Source: a virus
IMG/VR virus record: IMGVR_UViG_3300034071_000801
Coordinates: 1-64,000 of that record
DNA: 64,000 bases
Reading direction: 5' to 3' (one strand)
Position 1 is the first letter of the stretch. The number at the start of each line of letters is the position of its first letter. The notes under the pieces were generated by a model. That model was not told the origin of the DNA and made no database searches. It saw only the letters and a program-made list of their open reading frames with translations. This document shows positions 34,151-43,160 of the stretch, one piece after another. Made by a program: the position numbers and the translations under genes.

Positions 34151-35683
34151 TTAATTAATCGTAATCACACGATTAGTTATTTTGGCTTTCATTTCACTAA
34201 GACTGTTAACAATATTGTTAATCTCTGAAGCTGATATACCTGGCATGTTGAATTCATACTTTCTAGACTCAGCTGCAAATCCTTCTTTAGCTTTCTCTGC
34301 AAGAGATTCTAATTCACGGATAGCATATTGCTCATCTAATTGTAAGAAATCAAAACTTCTATCATTCATGATTTGATCTGCTTCAGCAACAGTGGTTAAC
34401 ATGAATGGAAGATATTCCCAACATCTACCTTTCTCTGTACCAATACCAACCACCTTCATAGGATTATGAAGAGTCATAACTGTAGTATCACCACAAAGAA
34501 CATAAGGAGCTGTGTAACCAGCAAAGTGAAGACCTGCTGTAGCACAATCTTGTGTACTCCAGTTACATTCTTCTTTAGGCATAGAGACCACTTGTCCTAT
34601 ACGAATATCAAATGTTCTGGTCCAGTTATCAGTGAATCTATTTTCTTCTCTATTAGGAAGATCTAAATACAATGCTGTTAACCCACCAATTTTAGTTCCA
34701 TGATCTACAGGAACATCTACAGAATATGTATAAGGTTCAACTTCTCCTTCACCATTACATTCTTCACAATTGTAATATTCATCTTCATCTTCAATGTAAT
34801 CAGGATCATAAAATTGACCATCACCATTACATTCTTGACAAGTTGTAGATGTGTGAGTTTCAGTTGTTGTAAGAGCAGAATCATGTACAAGTTTGTACTC
34901 TCCATCTTGTAAGAAAATAGTGTAATTATCTGGATTCTTCTTCCATACAGCTTTCACCTTATTGTAAGCATTACTTACGAAGTGAACTAGTTCTGGAGAT
35001 CCATGAACAGTTACAACATTTCTTAAAGCTACAAAGAATCCTTGTTTAGTGATTTTGAAACTATTCTCTGTTAAGAATCTATATAGTTCATTAGCCACTT
35101 CAGCTCTTGGATTTAAACAACACCACATGAAGAAGTTCTTGTGTGCTAGATAATCATCATCATCGTTAAGAGCTTCTTCAAAAGTTCTAGTATCCATAGG
35201 TTGGTCTCCCACTCTATCAACTATCTCAATGAATTTCTCTACAAGCAATTGAGGCATACTTCTAGATGTACCTGCAAGATAAACTGAATTACCTTCTACA
35301 GTGAAATCATCAAGTTTTGCAAGTAGTTTCACTCCTTGTTGAAGAGCTTGTATTCTTGCTGCTTCAGCTTTCATATCTTCTACATCTTGCTTCACTTCTT
35401 GAGAACTTACAACAGCATGTATCTCATATATATCTCTTGCTGCTTGAACAGCATGATAATCATGTTCAGTTGCACCAGGCTTACTGATAATAGTTCCATC
35501 TGCTAACACTACAGTGAGTGTATCATTTACTAATTTAATAGCGAAATATGGTTTTTCATAGATCTTCTCCTGTTTAGGAGATGGTTCTTCCATTAAACTC
35601 TCTAACTTGTTAGCCACCACTTTAGTAATTGCAGATTCTGCTGTTTGCTTGAACCAGTCAAGACTTAAAAATTTGTGTTCCAT
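34151..35683 (-). CDS. rIIB: rIIB-like protein
   Basis: 510 residues. The core (GFFVALRNVVTVHGSPELVHFVSNAYNKVK; CATAGLHFAGYTAPY) matches rIIB-like proteins; the middle has two DnaJ-type zinc motifs CQECNGDG and CEECNGEG. In T4, rIIA and rIIB act together at the membrane to exclude other phages and control lysis. Here the order rIIA-rIIB is kept. Low-level functional evidence beyond homology is not visible. Confidence 0.65.
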   Translation of the reverse strand: MEHKFLSLDWFKQTAESAITKVVANKLESLMEEPSPKQEKIYEKPYFAIKLVNDTLTVVLADGTIISKPGATEHDYHAVQAARDIYEIHAVVSSQEVKQDVEDMKAEAARIQALQQGVKLLAKLDDFTVEGNSVYLAGTSRSMPQLLVEKFIEIVDRVGDQPMDTRTFEEALNDDDDYLAHKNFFMWCCLNPRAEVANELYRFLTENSFKITKQGFFVALRNVVTVHGSPELVHFVSNAYNKVKAVWKKNPDNYTIFLQDGEYKLVHDSALTTTETHTSTTCQECNGDGQFYDPDYIEDEDEYYNCEECNGEGEVEPYTYSVDVPVDHGTKIGGLTALYLDLPNREENRFTDNWTRTFDIRIGQVVSMPKEECNWSTQDCATAGLHFAGYTAPYVLCGDTTVMTLHNPMKVVGIGTEKGRCWEYLPFMLTTVAEADQIMNDRSFDFLQLDEQYAIRELESLAEKAKEGFAAESRKYEFNMPGISASEINNIVNSLSEMKAKITNRVITIN

Positions 35684-35710
35684 TTTAATTTGATTTAATT
35701 GTTAATTGTT

Positions 35711-35736
35711 AAAGAGAGGGACACGAATGTCCCTCT
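35711..35736 (-). terminator. Terminator with TTCG tetraloop after the rIIA-like gene
   Basis: On the minus strand AGAGGGACA-TTCG-TGTCCCTCT forms a 9-bp stem with the very stable UUCG loop, followed by TTTAAC. It would end or weaken transcription between the rIIA-like and rIIB-like genes. Confidence 0.75.
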
Positions 35737-35741
35737 GTTAA

Positions 35742-37676
35742 TTATGTTAATTGATCTATTGTTTCTTCTGTAAGCACTTCATCATTGATTTTGATATTAT
35801 AGTGCTTTAAATCGACTCTATGCTTGTAATACTTGAACAAATCAGTCATTACTGGGATCATTGGATCATCTTCACGAGTGTAACCTAATCTTGCACATAC
35901 AGGATTCAAGAATGTAAGCTTCTCAAATATGTCTAACATCTCTAAATACTCTGTATAGATTTGTGGATCAAACAATTTATGTTCTGTTGCCACTTCTAAC
36001 ATAGCTTTTCTCAATGTATCATTTGTTTCTACATAATTATCTTTTCTATATTTAGATAGTCTATCTAATTTATTAAATAAGTCAGTAGATACATATTTCA
36101 AAGCATCTGCATGATCAAATGTACTTCTATAAGTACTTATCATCTCATGAATCAATATTGATGTAATGATTCTTTTGAATGGTGCTGTTTTACCTTCCAT
36201 AAACTTCTCGTAAGATATTAAATTGTGTATGTTTAGTTGTTCTACAATCTTTAGTTCTCTACTAGAGAATGTAATCACTTCCATCTTTTGTTTTCCCATC
36301 ATTCCATATAAAGGATCAAGTTTCAAGAAGTCCTCATGATGAGTATACACCTTTAATCCTTTACCCTTATGGAGACTTTCTAACTTATAGATTTGAGAAT
36401 CAAACTTACACTTTCTTCCATCATTCCATCTCATCAAGTCAACACCTTTCTTACAAACTATCTCTCCCTGCAGCTTCAGTCTTTTAGTACTAGCTAAGCC
36501 AGCTTTACTAATCTTTGCTTTTTTCTTGCTATCAATGAAATCTTGAGGAACTTCTAACTCATCAAGGTCTGTAAAGTTTTCTTCAATCATAGACATAATG
36601 TGTTGATACTCTTTAATAGCATCTCTCCATTGTTCTTTTGGAAATCTATCAAGTTTCAATAAATGATAATAAGTTTTAAGATCAAACTTAGCAGGAATTC
36701 CTAATTTCATAGGTGTACCTCTCTTAACAAGAAAATTACTTTGAGTTTCTTTACATGTAGCTCTTAGGAAGTCTTTCTTGATTTGAGGAATTCTATCAGT
36801 GTATACCCAAACATTACATTCTCCATTACATACACTTTCTAAGTTATATCCCCATACATAACCTTTATCTGCATCAGACATTCTTTTATATTTCAATGCA
36901 TATCTAACAGGAAATGGATCTACAAGAATGTTTTGCTTATAGGTTTTGTACAAAGAAGGAAAGTTTAATAACTTCACTCCTTCTAATTCTGGAACAATAG
37001 GTTTTACAGTGGAGAATTTAATGAACTCATCAATCTTAGATTTAGTACCATTACCCATTTCAACATAATGTCCATTCTTCTCAAGATGATTCACCACAGA
37101 TTTAATGTCACTTCCATCAGTGATAGCTTCGTTATATTTAGTAACAAAATAATCTCCCACTTGACCAAGTTTATCCATAATAATCTGCTTAGCTTCTTGT
37201 GTATATCTCAAAGATTCTCTATTTGGTGTAGGATAAATTCCATCACTCAATGAAAATCTAAGACCTATAGGAAATTGAATTCTATCAATACCAAGCTTCT
37301 CAAAGTCTAAAGGATAATACACATTGTCTAAACATATGTGTAAGTTTTGATCTGTAGACATTTCAGAGAATTGGAAATGTGGATGTCTAGAGATTACAAA
37401 ATCATTAGTAATCTTAGAATCTTCTGGTACATCAAAATATACACTTTCGAAATAACATAATTGTTCCTTAATCTTTTTGTGAAACTGCCATCTATCAGCA
37501 TACTTAACAGGAATAATGATTTTTACACCATTAGCTTCTGTTGTTTCTTTTTCATATAAAAGATCAATAGTGTTAGCATCTTCTCCTTCATACATCATAT
37601 ACTTACGTTCCATCCCATCTTTTCTACATACAAAATAGAAACTAGAGCTATAAGCTAGAGGAGCCTTGAAACCTAG
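35742..37676 (-). CDS. rIIA: rIIA-like GHKL ATPase, exon 2
   Basis: 644 codons of the 3' exon. The annotated Met at 37613 is not the start: in-frame sequence upstream reads LGFKAPLAYSSSFYFVCRKDG, which continues the GHKL fold of exon 1. The 3' splice site is after the G at 37677. Together the exons encode about 765 residues: an N-terminal ATPase, then a long helical C-terminal part (ESVSE-type charged helices; FLNPVCARLGYTRED). Predicted partner of the rIIB-like protein downstream. Confidence 0.8.
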   Translation of the reverse strand, partial: LGFKAPLAYSSSFYFVCRKDGMERKYMMYEGEDANTIDLLYEKETTEANGVKIIIPVKYADRWQFHKKIKEQLCYFESVYFDVPEDSKITNDFVISRHPHFQFSEMSTDQNLHICLDNVYYPLDFEKLGIDRIQFPIGLRFSLSDGIYPTPNRESLRYTQEAKQIIMDKLGQVGDYFVTKYNEAITDGSDIKSVVNHLEKNGHYVEMGNGTKSKIDEFIKFSTVKPIVPELEGVKLLNFPSLYKTYKQNILVDPFPVRYALKYKRMSDADKGYVWGYNLESVCNGECNVWVYTDRIPQIKKDFLRATCKETQSNFLVKRGTPMKLGIPAKFDLKTYYHLLKLDRFPKEQWRDAIKEYQHIMSMIEENFTDLDELEVPQDFIDSKKKAKISKAGLASTKRLKLQGEIVCKKGVDLMRWNDGRKCKFDSQIYKLESLHKGKGLKVYTHHEDFLKLDPLYGMMGKQKMEVITFSSRELKIVEQLNIHNLISYEKFMEGKTAPFKRIITSILIHEMISTYRSTFDHADALKYVSTDLFNKLDRLSKYRKDNYVETNDTLRKAMLEVATEHKLFDPQIYTEYLEMLDIFEKLTFLNPVCARLGYTREDDPMIPVMTDLFKYYKHRVDLKHYNIKINDEVLTEETIDQLT

Positions 37677-37802
37677 CGGTTCTGTTAATCTCTGGTTTCC
37701 CAGAGTGTCGGACTATATCATCACCCTATAAATAGGGGTTGGACGCTTTTTCATATGGTTACTAACCCATACTACTTCCTGTTATTAAGCAGACTTTACT
37801 GC

Positions 37803-38564
37803 TCAGGTAGTCTCTAAACGTTCTGAAGATGTATCTTCAGCTTCGCTTTTGATTGTCATGTTAAATTCTACTACTTTATCATACTTTCTTTTAAGAAAAT
37901 AAGTAGCATCACTATACAAATAATTTACACTATCTAAAACTTCTTGTTTGTTTTCTATCCACAAAATATAATTAACCTGTGTTCTAACTTTTTCAGTTAT
38001 ATAAGGTTTACTTATATTTAGACATTTTGCTATTTCTAATAAAAATTCTTTATCAGTGGAGCAAAAAGCTAATTTAAGTTTATACTGTTGTTTATGTGGT
38101 TTAAAAATACTATGATTAGTTTTCCTAATGTATTTATATTGTAACTTTTTCAATATTACACTTCCATCACCATCTAAAAATCCTCTAATGAAATGAGGTA
38201 TTAAATGTTTTTCTAGTTTAGGAAAAGTCATTCCTAATTTACTTTTATTGATGATGCATCCTAAATCAATTAGATTGTTACCTATTTGATTTGATACTAT
38301 ATTGACACAGTGTTGAGGTTTATAACCTTTTTTAATACTTGAAGGAGTGTTGACAATATTCTTTTGTCCTCCTGCAGCTTCTTTAGATAATTCATCAAGA
38401 ATGTAACCATCCTCTTCTTGAACTCCTATTCTAAAGTTAAGTTTCCTATTACCTGAAGGTTGTGATATACATCCATCAGCATATATAAAACCTAAAATAT
38501 AAGCTTTGTATTCTGTGTCAATTAAATTGAAATAATTGTGATTAACTTTGTACTTGTATCCCAT
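37803..38564 (-). CDS. LAGLIDADG homing endonuclease in the rIIA intron
   Basis: 253 residues with both LAGLIDADG helices: YILGFIYADGCIS near residue 30 and FIRGFLDGDGSVI near residue 130, so it acts as a monomer. Its last codons (RLETT) overlap the conserved R element of the intron, showing coding and ribozyme sequence shared. It would cut an intronless rIIA allele and drive homing of the intron. Confidence 0.9.
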   Translation of the reverse strand: MGYKYKVNHNYFNLIDTEYKAYILGFIYADGCISQPSGNRKLNFRIGVQEEDGYILDELSKEAAGGQKNIVNTPSSIKKGYKPQHCVNIVSNQIGNNLIDLGCIINKSKLGMTFPKLEKHLIPHFIRGFLDGDGSVILKKLQYKYIRKTNHSIFKPHKQQYKLKLAFCSTDKEFLLEIAKCLNISKPYITEKVRTQVNYILWIENKQEVLDSVNYLYSDATYFLKRKYDKVVEFNMTIKSEAEDTSSERLETT

Positions 38565-38584
38565 GGTGTGTTATGTTTAGGTTA

Positions 38585-38614
38585 CAAAGATAATAATTTA
38601 ATTTAGATTTCCAA
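38585..38614 (-). promoter_or_regulatory. Promoter of the intronic endonuclease (TTG-N19-TATCTTTG)
   Basis: On the minus strand TTG (38614-38612), 19 bases, TATCTTTG (38592-38585): an exact Bacteroidota promoter 20 bases before the endonuclease start, inside the intron. It lets the endonuclease be expressed independently of the rIIA transcript. Confidence 0.75.
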
Positions 38615-38669
38615 AAATTCATCCAATATTTTTTACACAAATTACTTTGTGCTGGGCCTAGTTTTGTTG

Positions 38670-39032
38670 ACCCATCATACCTAATTCTGTTGTAGAATTT
38701 CTCTTGGTAGATTTACCATATTTACTAATGATGTTTCTTACATCATCAGCATCTAAGCCTATACCAAAATCTTCTACACAAAACTCATAGTTGTTAGCTG
38801 TAGATGCTTTAAATGAAACAATTATAGGAGTGTCCACTCCAGCTCTTCTATGGCTATCTAATGCATTACTTGCACATTCTCTGATAGCAGAGCCTATATC
38901 ATCAGAATATAAATTCTTACTTAACATCTGCATCAATATCTGAGCAGAATCTAAGTCTAGGGACATTCCAATTGATTCTTGTGATTGTCCTTCTTCTAGG
39001 ACATTTGCTTCTTTTTGTTTTTCTAATATCAT
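38670..39032 (-). CDS. rIIA: rIIA-like GHKL ATPase, exon 1
   Basis: 121 codons. AIRECASNALDSHRRAG is the N-box with the catalytic Glu, VEDFGIGLDADDV the G1 box, and KYGKSTKR the lid. The open frame runs on for a few intron codons (QQN, stop) after GMMG; the true junction is the base at 38670. See exon 2 for the rest. Confidence 0.8.
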
Positions 39033-39043
39033 TTTTTATAATT

Positions 39044-39301
39044 TTAAATTGCTGTTCTTTTTATCAACCAAAGACCTCTATAATTAAGATCTAGGTATAT
39101 TGTTCTTATCACTGAATTGTCATTTAAATCATGTGCATTTAGGACTTCCACTTTAGTACTACTGTAGTGTCCACCCCAACTTCTAGTTTTAGCTGCTACA
39201 AGAGGTCTTATGATTCTTATTCTTCTAAGATCACTACCACATCCATAAATAACTTCATCACCTACAAGTAGGTTGTCAACTTTAATAATTTGATTTTCCA
39301 T
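39044..39301 (-). CDS. Hypothetical beta-rich protein
   Basis: 85 residues (LVGDEVIYGCGSDLRRIRIIRPL; GGHYSSTKVEVLNAHD). Looks like an SH3-like small barrel. Not recognised. Immediately upstream of rIIA exon 1 (12 bases). Confidence 0.5.
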   Translation of the reverse strand: MENQIIKVDNLLVGDEVIYGCGSDLRRIRIIRPLVAAKTRSWGGHYSSTKVEVLNAHDLNDNSVIRTIYLDLNYRGLWLIKRTAI

Positions 39302-39313
39302 AATTTTAATTGT

Positions 39314-40033
39314 TTAAAAGGGCATATCTACAGGCAACCATTGCACTGTGAACCCATTGTTTTCTTCTAATAATATATCCACTTTACTGAACACTCCTTC
39401 TGTATCCCATTCACTTCCTTTATAAGCTGCAGATGCTGGATGACTAAGCTCAAACACATGTGCAAATATGCCTGTGTATTTCTTATACTTAGCTGCATCT
39501 TTACCTAGGAATATAATAGGAACTCCTAAATGATTAATCACTTCTTCAAACAGATATTTAATAAATGGTTCCCATATCTTTAGGTGACTTCCTGCTTTAT
39601 TAATCTCTGTTGTAAGAGCTGCGTTTAACATAAGAACGCCTTGGTTTGCTAGATAGTGTACTTCTGGATCTGGTACATAGTTTAAGTTTAATCCATCGTA
39701 GAATTCTTTCTCTAGACCTGTATAGAATTGTTCTAATGTAGGTTGTAATTTACCTGTAATAGAACATCCCATAAGTAATCCATCTGCTACAGGAGCATCA
39801 TCTCTAAGTGTATGATATGGACATAGGCCCACCATCACCACTTTTAAATTGTCTAATGGTGTCTCAAAGAAACATCTCCAAACATGCATAGAGAGAGGAG
39901 CAACTCTTTTGCCTCTCTTACTCTCTGATTTTAGATATGCATATATCTTATCACACTCTTCACTCTCAATAAATGGTCTAAGTTTGGAATACCAACTTGG
40001 ATGCATTTGATGTTTAAAATTCTGAAAATTCAT
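39314..40033 (-). CDS. Uracil-DNA glycosylase-like protein
   Basis: 239 residues, the length of Ung. Conserved blocks are VVMVGLCPYHTL (GQDPYH in Ung), LNAALTT (LLLN block with the Asn) and ELSHPASAAYKG (HPS loop with the catalytic His). The water-activating Asp of GQDPYH is Cys here and the Gln is Leu, so activity may be altered. Role would be uracil removal or phage-specific DNA handling. Starts by ATGA overlap with the gene before. Confidence 0.75.
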   Translation of the reverse strand: MNFQNFKHQMHPSWYSKLRPFIESEECDKIYAYLKSESKRGKRVAPLSMHVWRCFFETPLDNLKVVMVGLCPYHTLRDDAPVADGLLMGCSITGKLQPTLEQFYTGLEKEFYDGLNLNYVPDPEVHYLANQGVLMLNAALTTEINKAGSHLKIWEPFIKYLFEEVINHLGVPIIFLGKDAAKYKKYTGIFAHVFELSHPASAAYKGSEWDTEGVFSKVDILLEENNGFTVQWLPVDMPF

Positions 40034-40248
40034 AATGATAATGATATTTTTCTGTGAAAGAATCTTGTAAGAATACCTTCTAAGTTTTCTACACTAATAC
40101 ATTCTACATCGTTTCTTCCAGCCATTAACCACTCAATATTCTCTTTAATCTCTTCTTCGAGCATCTCTAGCTCATTGTCTGAACATCTCATATTATATTT
40201 TTTAGATAAGGTTTGTTTACGTAATTCACATTCATCTTCTCCTATCAT
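40030..40248 (-). CDS. Hypothetical helical protein
   Basis: 72 residues (DNELEMLEEEIKENIEWLMAGR). Not recognised. Coupled by ATGA at both ends. Confidence 0.5.
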   Translation of the reverse strand: MIGEDECELRKQTLSKKYNMRCSDNELEMLEEEIKENIEWLMAGRNDVECISVENLEGILTRFFHRKISLSL

Positions 40249-40424
40249 AATCCTTTTTCTTTTTTATAGGTTTTTAATAATTCTTCTAAAGGCAATTCTG
40301 CTTGGGTTATCCATTCTGCAAAACCAATAGCATAATCGTCTGCTATAATTTCTAATGGAACTTCTCTGATTTGTTCTCTTGGATCACTATCTAACCATTG
40401 TTTAAATCTTTCTCTTAATGTCAT
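40245..40424 (-). CDS. Small hypothetical acidic protein
   Basis: 59 residues (TLRERFKQWLDSDPREQIREV; AEWITQAELPLEEL). ATGA overlap with the downstream start. No family known. Confidence 0.55.
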   Translation of the reverse strand: MTLRERFKQWLDSDPREQIREVPLEIIADDYAIGFAEWITQAELPLEELLKTYKKEKGL

Positions 40425-40426
40425 GA

Positions 40427-40825
40427 TTAATAATTTAAAATTCCTGAATCATTTATTGCCTGATAAAGTTCTTCTTTCTGTGTTGGGAACAATGCTGTTA
40501 TTTCTATCATCTCTTTCAAATATTTCTTTCTGGTTGATATATCTAATATATGTTCAGCTTTAAGAGATCTTTCTATTCTATTTGATAGTTCTGTTATCAC
40601 TGTAGCTCCTTTCTTGAAATGCTCTGCTTCATCTTCATGTCTCACAGCAATCAATTTACTTACATAAGCTTCGATGTGTGGAAGAGTTTGTCTTAAAGAT
40701 TGTTTAGCTCTCATTGTAAACAAACCATTCTGGTCCATTGTTTCAAATCTCTCTAGTAGTGTAACAGATAATGCTAAGCTTTCTATCACTACATCACTTA
40801 ATTGTTCTGATGTTAATTTATTCAT
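40427..40825 (-). CDS. Hypothetical helical protein
   Basis: 132 residues, all helical (SVTLLERFETMDQNGLFTMRAKQ; TELSNRIERSLKAEHIL). Unknown. The start overlaps the tail of the next upstream small gene by four bases. Confidence 0.5.
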   Translation of the reverse strand: MNKLTSEQLSDVVIESLALSVTLLERFETMDQNGLFTMRAKQSLRQTLPHIEAYVSKLIAVRHEDEAEHFKKGATVITELSNRIERSLKAEHILDISTRKKYLKEMIEITALFPTQKEELYQAINDSGILNY

Positions 40826-40947
40826 TTTCTTTTCTTTTTTTTAGGAGTTAAATGTTTCATTAGATTTCTTTTTTTATAGTCTGGATTATCAACTTCAAAC
40901 TCTTCACCATTACTTCCTGTTTTCATTATTTTCTTGGGTGGTTTCAT
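40822..40947 (-). CDS. Small basic hypothetical protein
   Basis: 41 residues (KPPKKIMKTGSNGEEFEVDNP; TPKKKKRK). A poly-Lys/Arg tail could bind nucleic acid. Kept because of its exact ATGA coupling. Confidence 0.45.
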   Translation of the reverse strand: MKPPKKIMKTGSNGEEFEVDNPDYKKRNLMKHLTPKKKKRK

Positions 40948-40948
40948 A

Positions 40949-41041
40949 TTATTCTTTTTTATTTATGTATTGTAAAAACAATTCTATTAAAATAACTCCA
41001 ACTACTCCTCCAACTATTACTCCAATAATAAAATTTATCAT
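40949..41041 (-). CDS. 30-residue membrane peptide
   Basis: 30 residues, nearly all one hydrophobic Gly/Val-rich helix (IIGVIVGGVVGVILIELFL) with a charged tail (NKKE). A single-pass mini-membrane protein; function unknown. Confidence 0.45.
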   Translation of the reverse strand: MINFIIGVIVGGVVGVILIELFLQYINKKE

Positions 41042-41050
41042 ATTTTAATA

Positions 41051-41203
41051 TTATTTATTTAAAGTTGTTACATTAACTACGTTTACTTCTTTCTTCTTTC
41101 TAATCTTATCAAATGCTTTCCAATCAACACTGAATGTTCTTCCATATTTATCAGTTAATTGACCATTCTTCATTTGAATATTAGATGGGTTTCTTACTCT
41201 CAT
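41051..41203 (-). CDS. Small hypothetical protein
   Basis: 50 residues (RVRNPSNIQMKNGQLTDKYG; WKAFDKIRKKKEVNVVNV). Starts by ATGA overlap on the primase stop. Confidence 0.5.
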   Translation of the reverse strand: MRVRNPSNIQMKNGQLTDKYGRTFSVDWKAFDKIRKKKEVNVVNVTTLNK

Positions 41204-42204
41204 ATAATTTCTCTTTGTGTTAAATATTCTTCTATAACTTTTAATCCATGTATTCTGGCAAGATCAGCCCAATCTTTTATTCCTTCTCCTAGGTAGAGCT
41301 TTGGTACATTACAATACTCAAAATCAAACTTATCAGTTATCAATTGAGAATTCTTTACACCAGTCTCATCACTATCGAAGCTTAAGATTTGTCTATCAGA
41401 ATTATCTTTTAGGTATTCTACATTCTCTTCTGAGAAACATCCCATACCTTCATTCTGTACTGCACAGCAACATGGGTAAATCTTTTTCATCACCATGTAA
41501 TCCTTCTTACTCTTATTGATGAATGCTACATCACAATCTTTGATGTCTTCTAATCCATCCATCATAGTAATAGGCACATTATTTGGCATCCACTTATTCT
41601 TCTTGTCTGCAAATGGTCTATAAATCTTCCAATGTCCTTCATATAGATAACCAAATCTCAATTCTGAATCCAATATAGGAAACTTCTTTTTATTTAGATA
41701 TACAGTGTCTATTGAATACACATTATTAGCTCTAAGATCATCTATGTCTTGATAATACATATTCCAATATGCTAGTTCTTCATGTGTGAACTTTCTTGTC
41801 TTCACTTGAATGAAGAATTCACGTTTAGATGTAGCTGTTGGTTGTGCATAATCAGAAACAATCCTCTCATAATTCCTTGTAGAGGATGCATTAACAATCC
41901 CTAAATCAAAATCTCTATCAAGCATCAATAATGCTTCACGCAATGATATATTGAATAGCATCATTATGAAATCAAAGCATCCACCTTTCTTGCTGGAATC
42001 TCCAAAATCAACATATCTCAATGCTCCTCCTCTATATCCTATAATGAATGATGGATTCTTTTCATTTCTAAAGGGAGAATAAGTAACAACATTAATCTTC
42101 CAGTTCTGATGTGGCATATACATCTTATAGATATCATATTCAGATATCTTTTCCAGTATGCTATCAGGACTTAAGCTTATTCTTTTTCTTCCTTGTATAC
42201 TCAT
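41200..42204 (-). CDS. DNA primase (TOPRIM, DnaG-like)
   Basis: 334 residues from ATG 42204 (SIQGRKRISLSP); the earlier Met at 42231 lies within the terminator and is rejected. The CHC2-like N-terminal block reads YSPFRNEKNPSFII...VDFGDSSKKGGCFDFI but has lost the zinc Cys/His. The TOPRIM site is ILSFDSDETG. It would synthesise RNA primers for the DnaB-type helicase and PolB coded in the same arm. A zinc-less variant is seen in some phage and plasmid primases. Confidence 0.75.
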   Translation of the reverse strand: MSIQGRKRISLSPDSILEKISEYDIYKMYMPHQNWKINVVTYSPFRNEKNPSFIIGYRGGALRYVDFGDSSKKGGCFDFIMMLFNISLREALLMLDRDFDLGIVNASSTRNYERIVSDYAQPTATSKREFFIQVKTRKFTHEELAYWNMYYQDIDDLRANNVYSIDTVYLNKKKFPILDSELRFGYLYEGHWKIYRPFADKKNKWMPNNVPITMMDGLEDIKDCDVAFINKSKKDYMVMKKIYPCCCAVQNEGMGCFSEENVEYLKDNSDRQILSFDSDETGVKNSQLITDKFDFEYCNVPKLYLGEGIKDWADLARIHGLKVIEEYLTQREII

Positions 42205-42212
42205 AGCTTTAA

Positions 42213-42244
42213 AATAAAAAACCTCTATCATTTCTGATAGAGGC
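42213..42244 (-). terminator. Rho-independent terminator after the SSB-like gene
   Basis: On the minus strand CCTCTATCA pairs with TGATAGAGG, followed by TTTTTTATTTT. It ends at the primase start; the leader AAAGCTATGAGTA following it also occurs before the gene at 60532. Confidence 0.85.
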
Positions 42245-42265
42245 TTTCATTAACAATCAATTGAA

Positions 42266-43138
42266 TTAATAATCGTCACCATCTTCAGAAATATATGCAT
42301 CAGAAGCAACTAAGTTGTCATCTGCATTATAGTCCTGTAGGTCCTTTAGTGTATAATAGTCTTTACAACCATATTCACCTATAACATTCACTACGAATTT
42401 CTCGTGTGCTTTCAAATCTTTAGGTTTCTTGTTCTTAAGACCCTCTTGTACTCTTCTGTCTCCATAATCAACAAGTCTAAATTGTTTCAATGCATATCCA
42501 CCTAAGAAGGCTTTATTATAGATACCTTGATACTCTTTAGAATCTCCATCTCTTTCTTTAACAATAACAGTAGCAAGAGCAATAATAGATTTAGCCCATT
42601 CTCCACCAATTTGGTCTTTAATGTCTTTTATATTACCTCTCATCAACTTCTTCCATTCTAATTGTAGAACAGTTTCTGCATCACGATAATCAAGATCAGC
42701 TAACCATGTTCTCATGAAGTTGTAAAGATCTTCTTCTCCTGTATACGCCACTCTGAAATCTCTTCCTTTAGTGAACCATTCAGCTAGATCATTTTCATCT
42801 CCTGCCCAAGAACACATACCAATAGAATTGATATATTGTTTCTTAGTTCCATCTTTGTTCTCACGTTCTTTATCTTCTAAGAAAAAGCTAACTTTATAAT
42901 TGTCTGTAGTATTAACTTTCTGTAACCAAAAATCTAAACGAACATAACTGTTCCCATCTTTAGTCTCACCTAAATACTCAGCAGCTTTGCTGTCTTCTTT
43001 AAGCTCAATACCAAGCTTGTCTTTATATTCTTCAATTGTTGGATTGATAGCAATAATGTTTGCTTCGAATAATCCTACTTTCTTTACTGAATCACCACTT
43101 CCTGTGTTCTCTCTTTTCTTTCCTCCGATACTACTCAT
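42266..43138 (-). CDS. Single-stranded-DNA-binding-like protein
   Basis: 290 residues. A beta-rich body (SYVRLDFWLQKV; YKVSFFLEDKE) resembling an OB fold, and a very acidic end (SEDGDDY) of the kind used by phage SSBs to bind partners. It sits between primase and recombination ATPase genes. No clear family signature, so the call rests on layout and tail. Confidence 0.5.
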   Translation of the reverse strand: MSSIGGKKRENTGSGDSVKKVGLFEANIIAINPTIEEYKDKLGIELKEDSKAAEYLGETKDGNSYVRLDFWLQKVNTTDNYKVSFFLEDKERENKDGTKKQYINSIGMCSWAGDENDLAEWFTKGRDFRVAYTGEEDLYNFMRTWLADLDYRDAETVLQLEWKKLMRGNIKDIKDQIGGEWAKSIIALATVIVKERDGDSKEYQGIYNKAFLGGYALKQFRLVDYGDRRVQEGLKNKKPKDLKAHEKFVVNVIGEYGCKDYYTLKDLQDYNADDNLVASDAYISEDGDDY

Positions 43139-43160
43139 CTTAATTTATTTATTTAGTTAT

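Larger units (their letters stand above)
37677..38669 (-). other. Group I intron in the rIIA-like gene (993 bases)
   Basis: The 5' exon ends ATGATGGGT and P1 is visible: exon TGGGT pairs with GCCCA inside the intron (38652-38656), with the required U-G at the splice site. R and S elements are TTTAGAGACTACC (near 37818) and TGATATAGTCCG (near 37711); a P9 hairpin CTCTGGGAAACCAGAG follows, and the intron ends in G at 37677. Removing it joins codons GGT and CTA in frame and restores a continuous GHKL domain. Confidence 0.85.
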
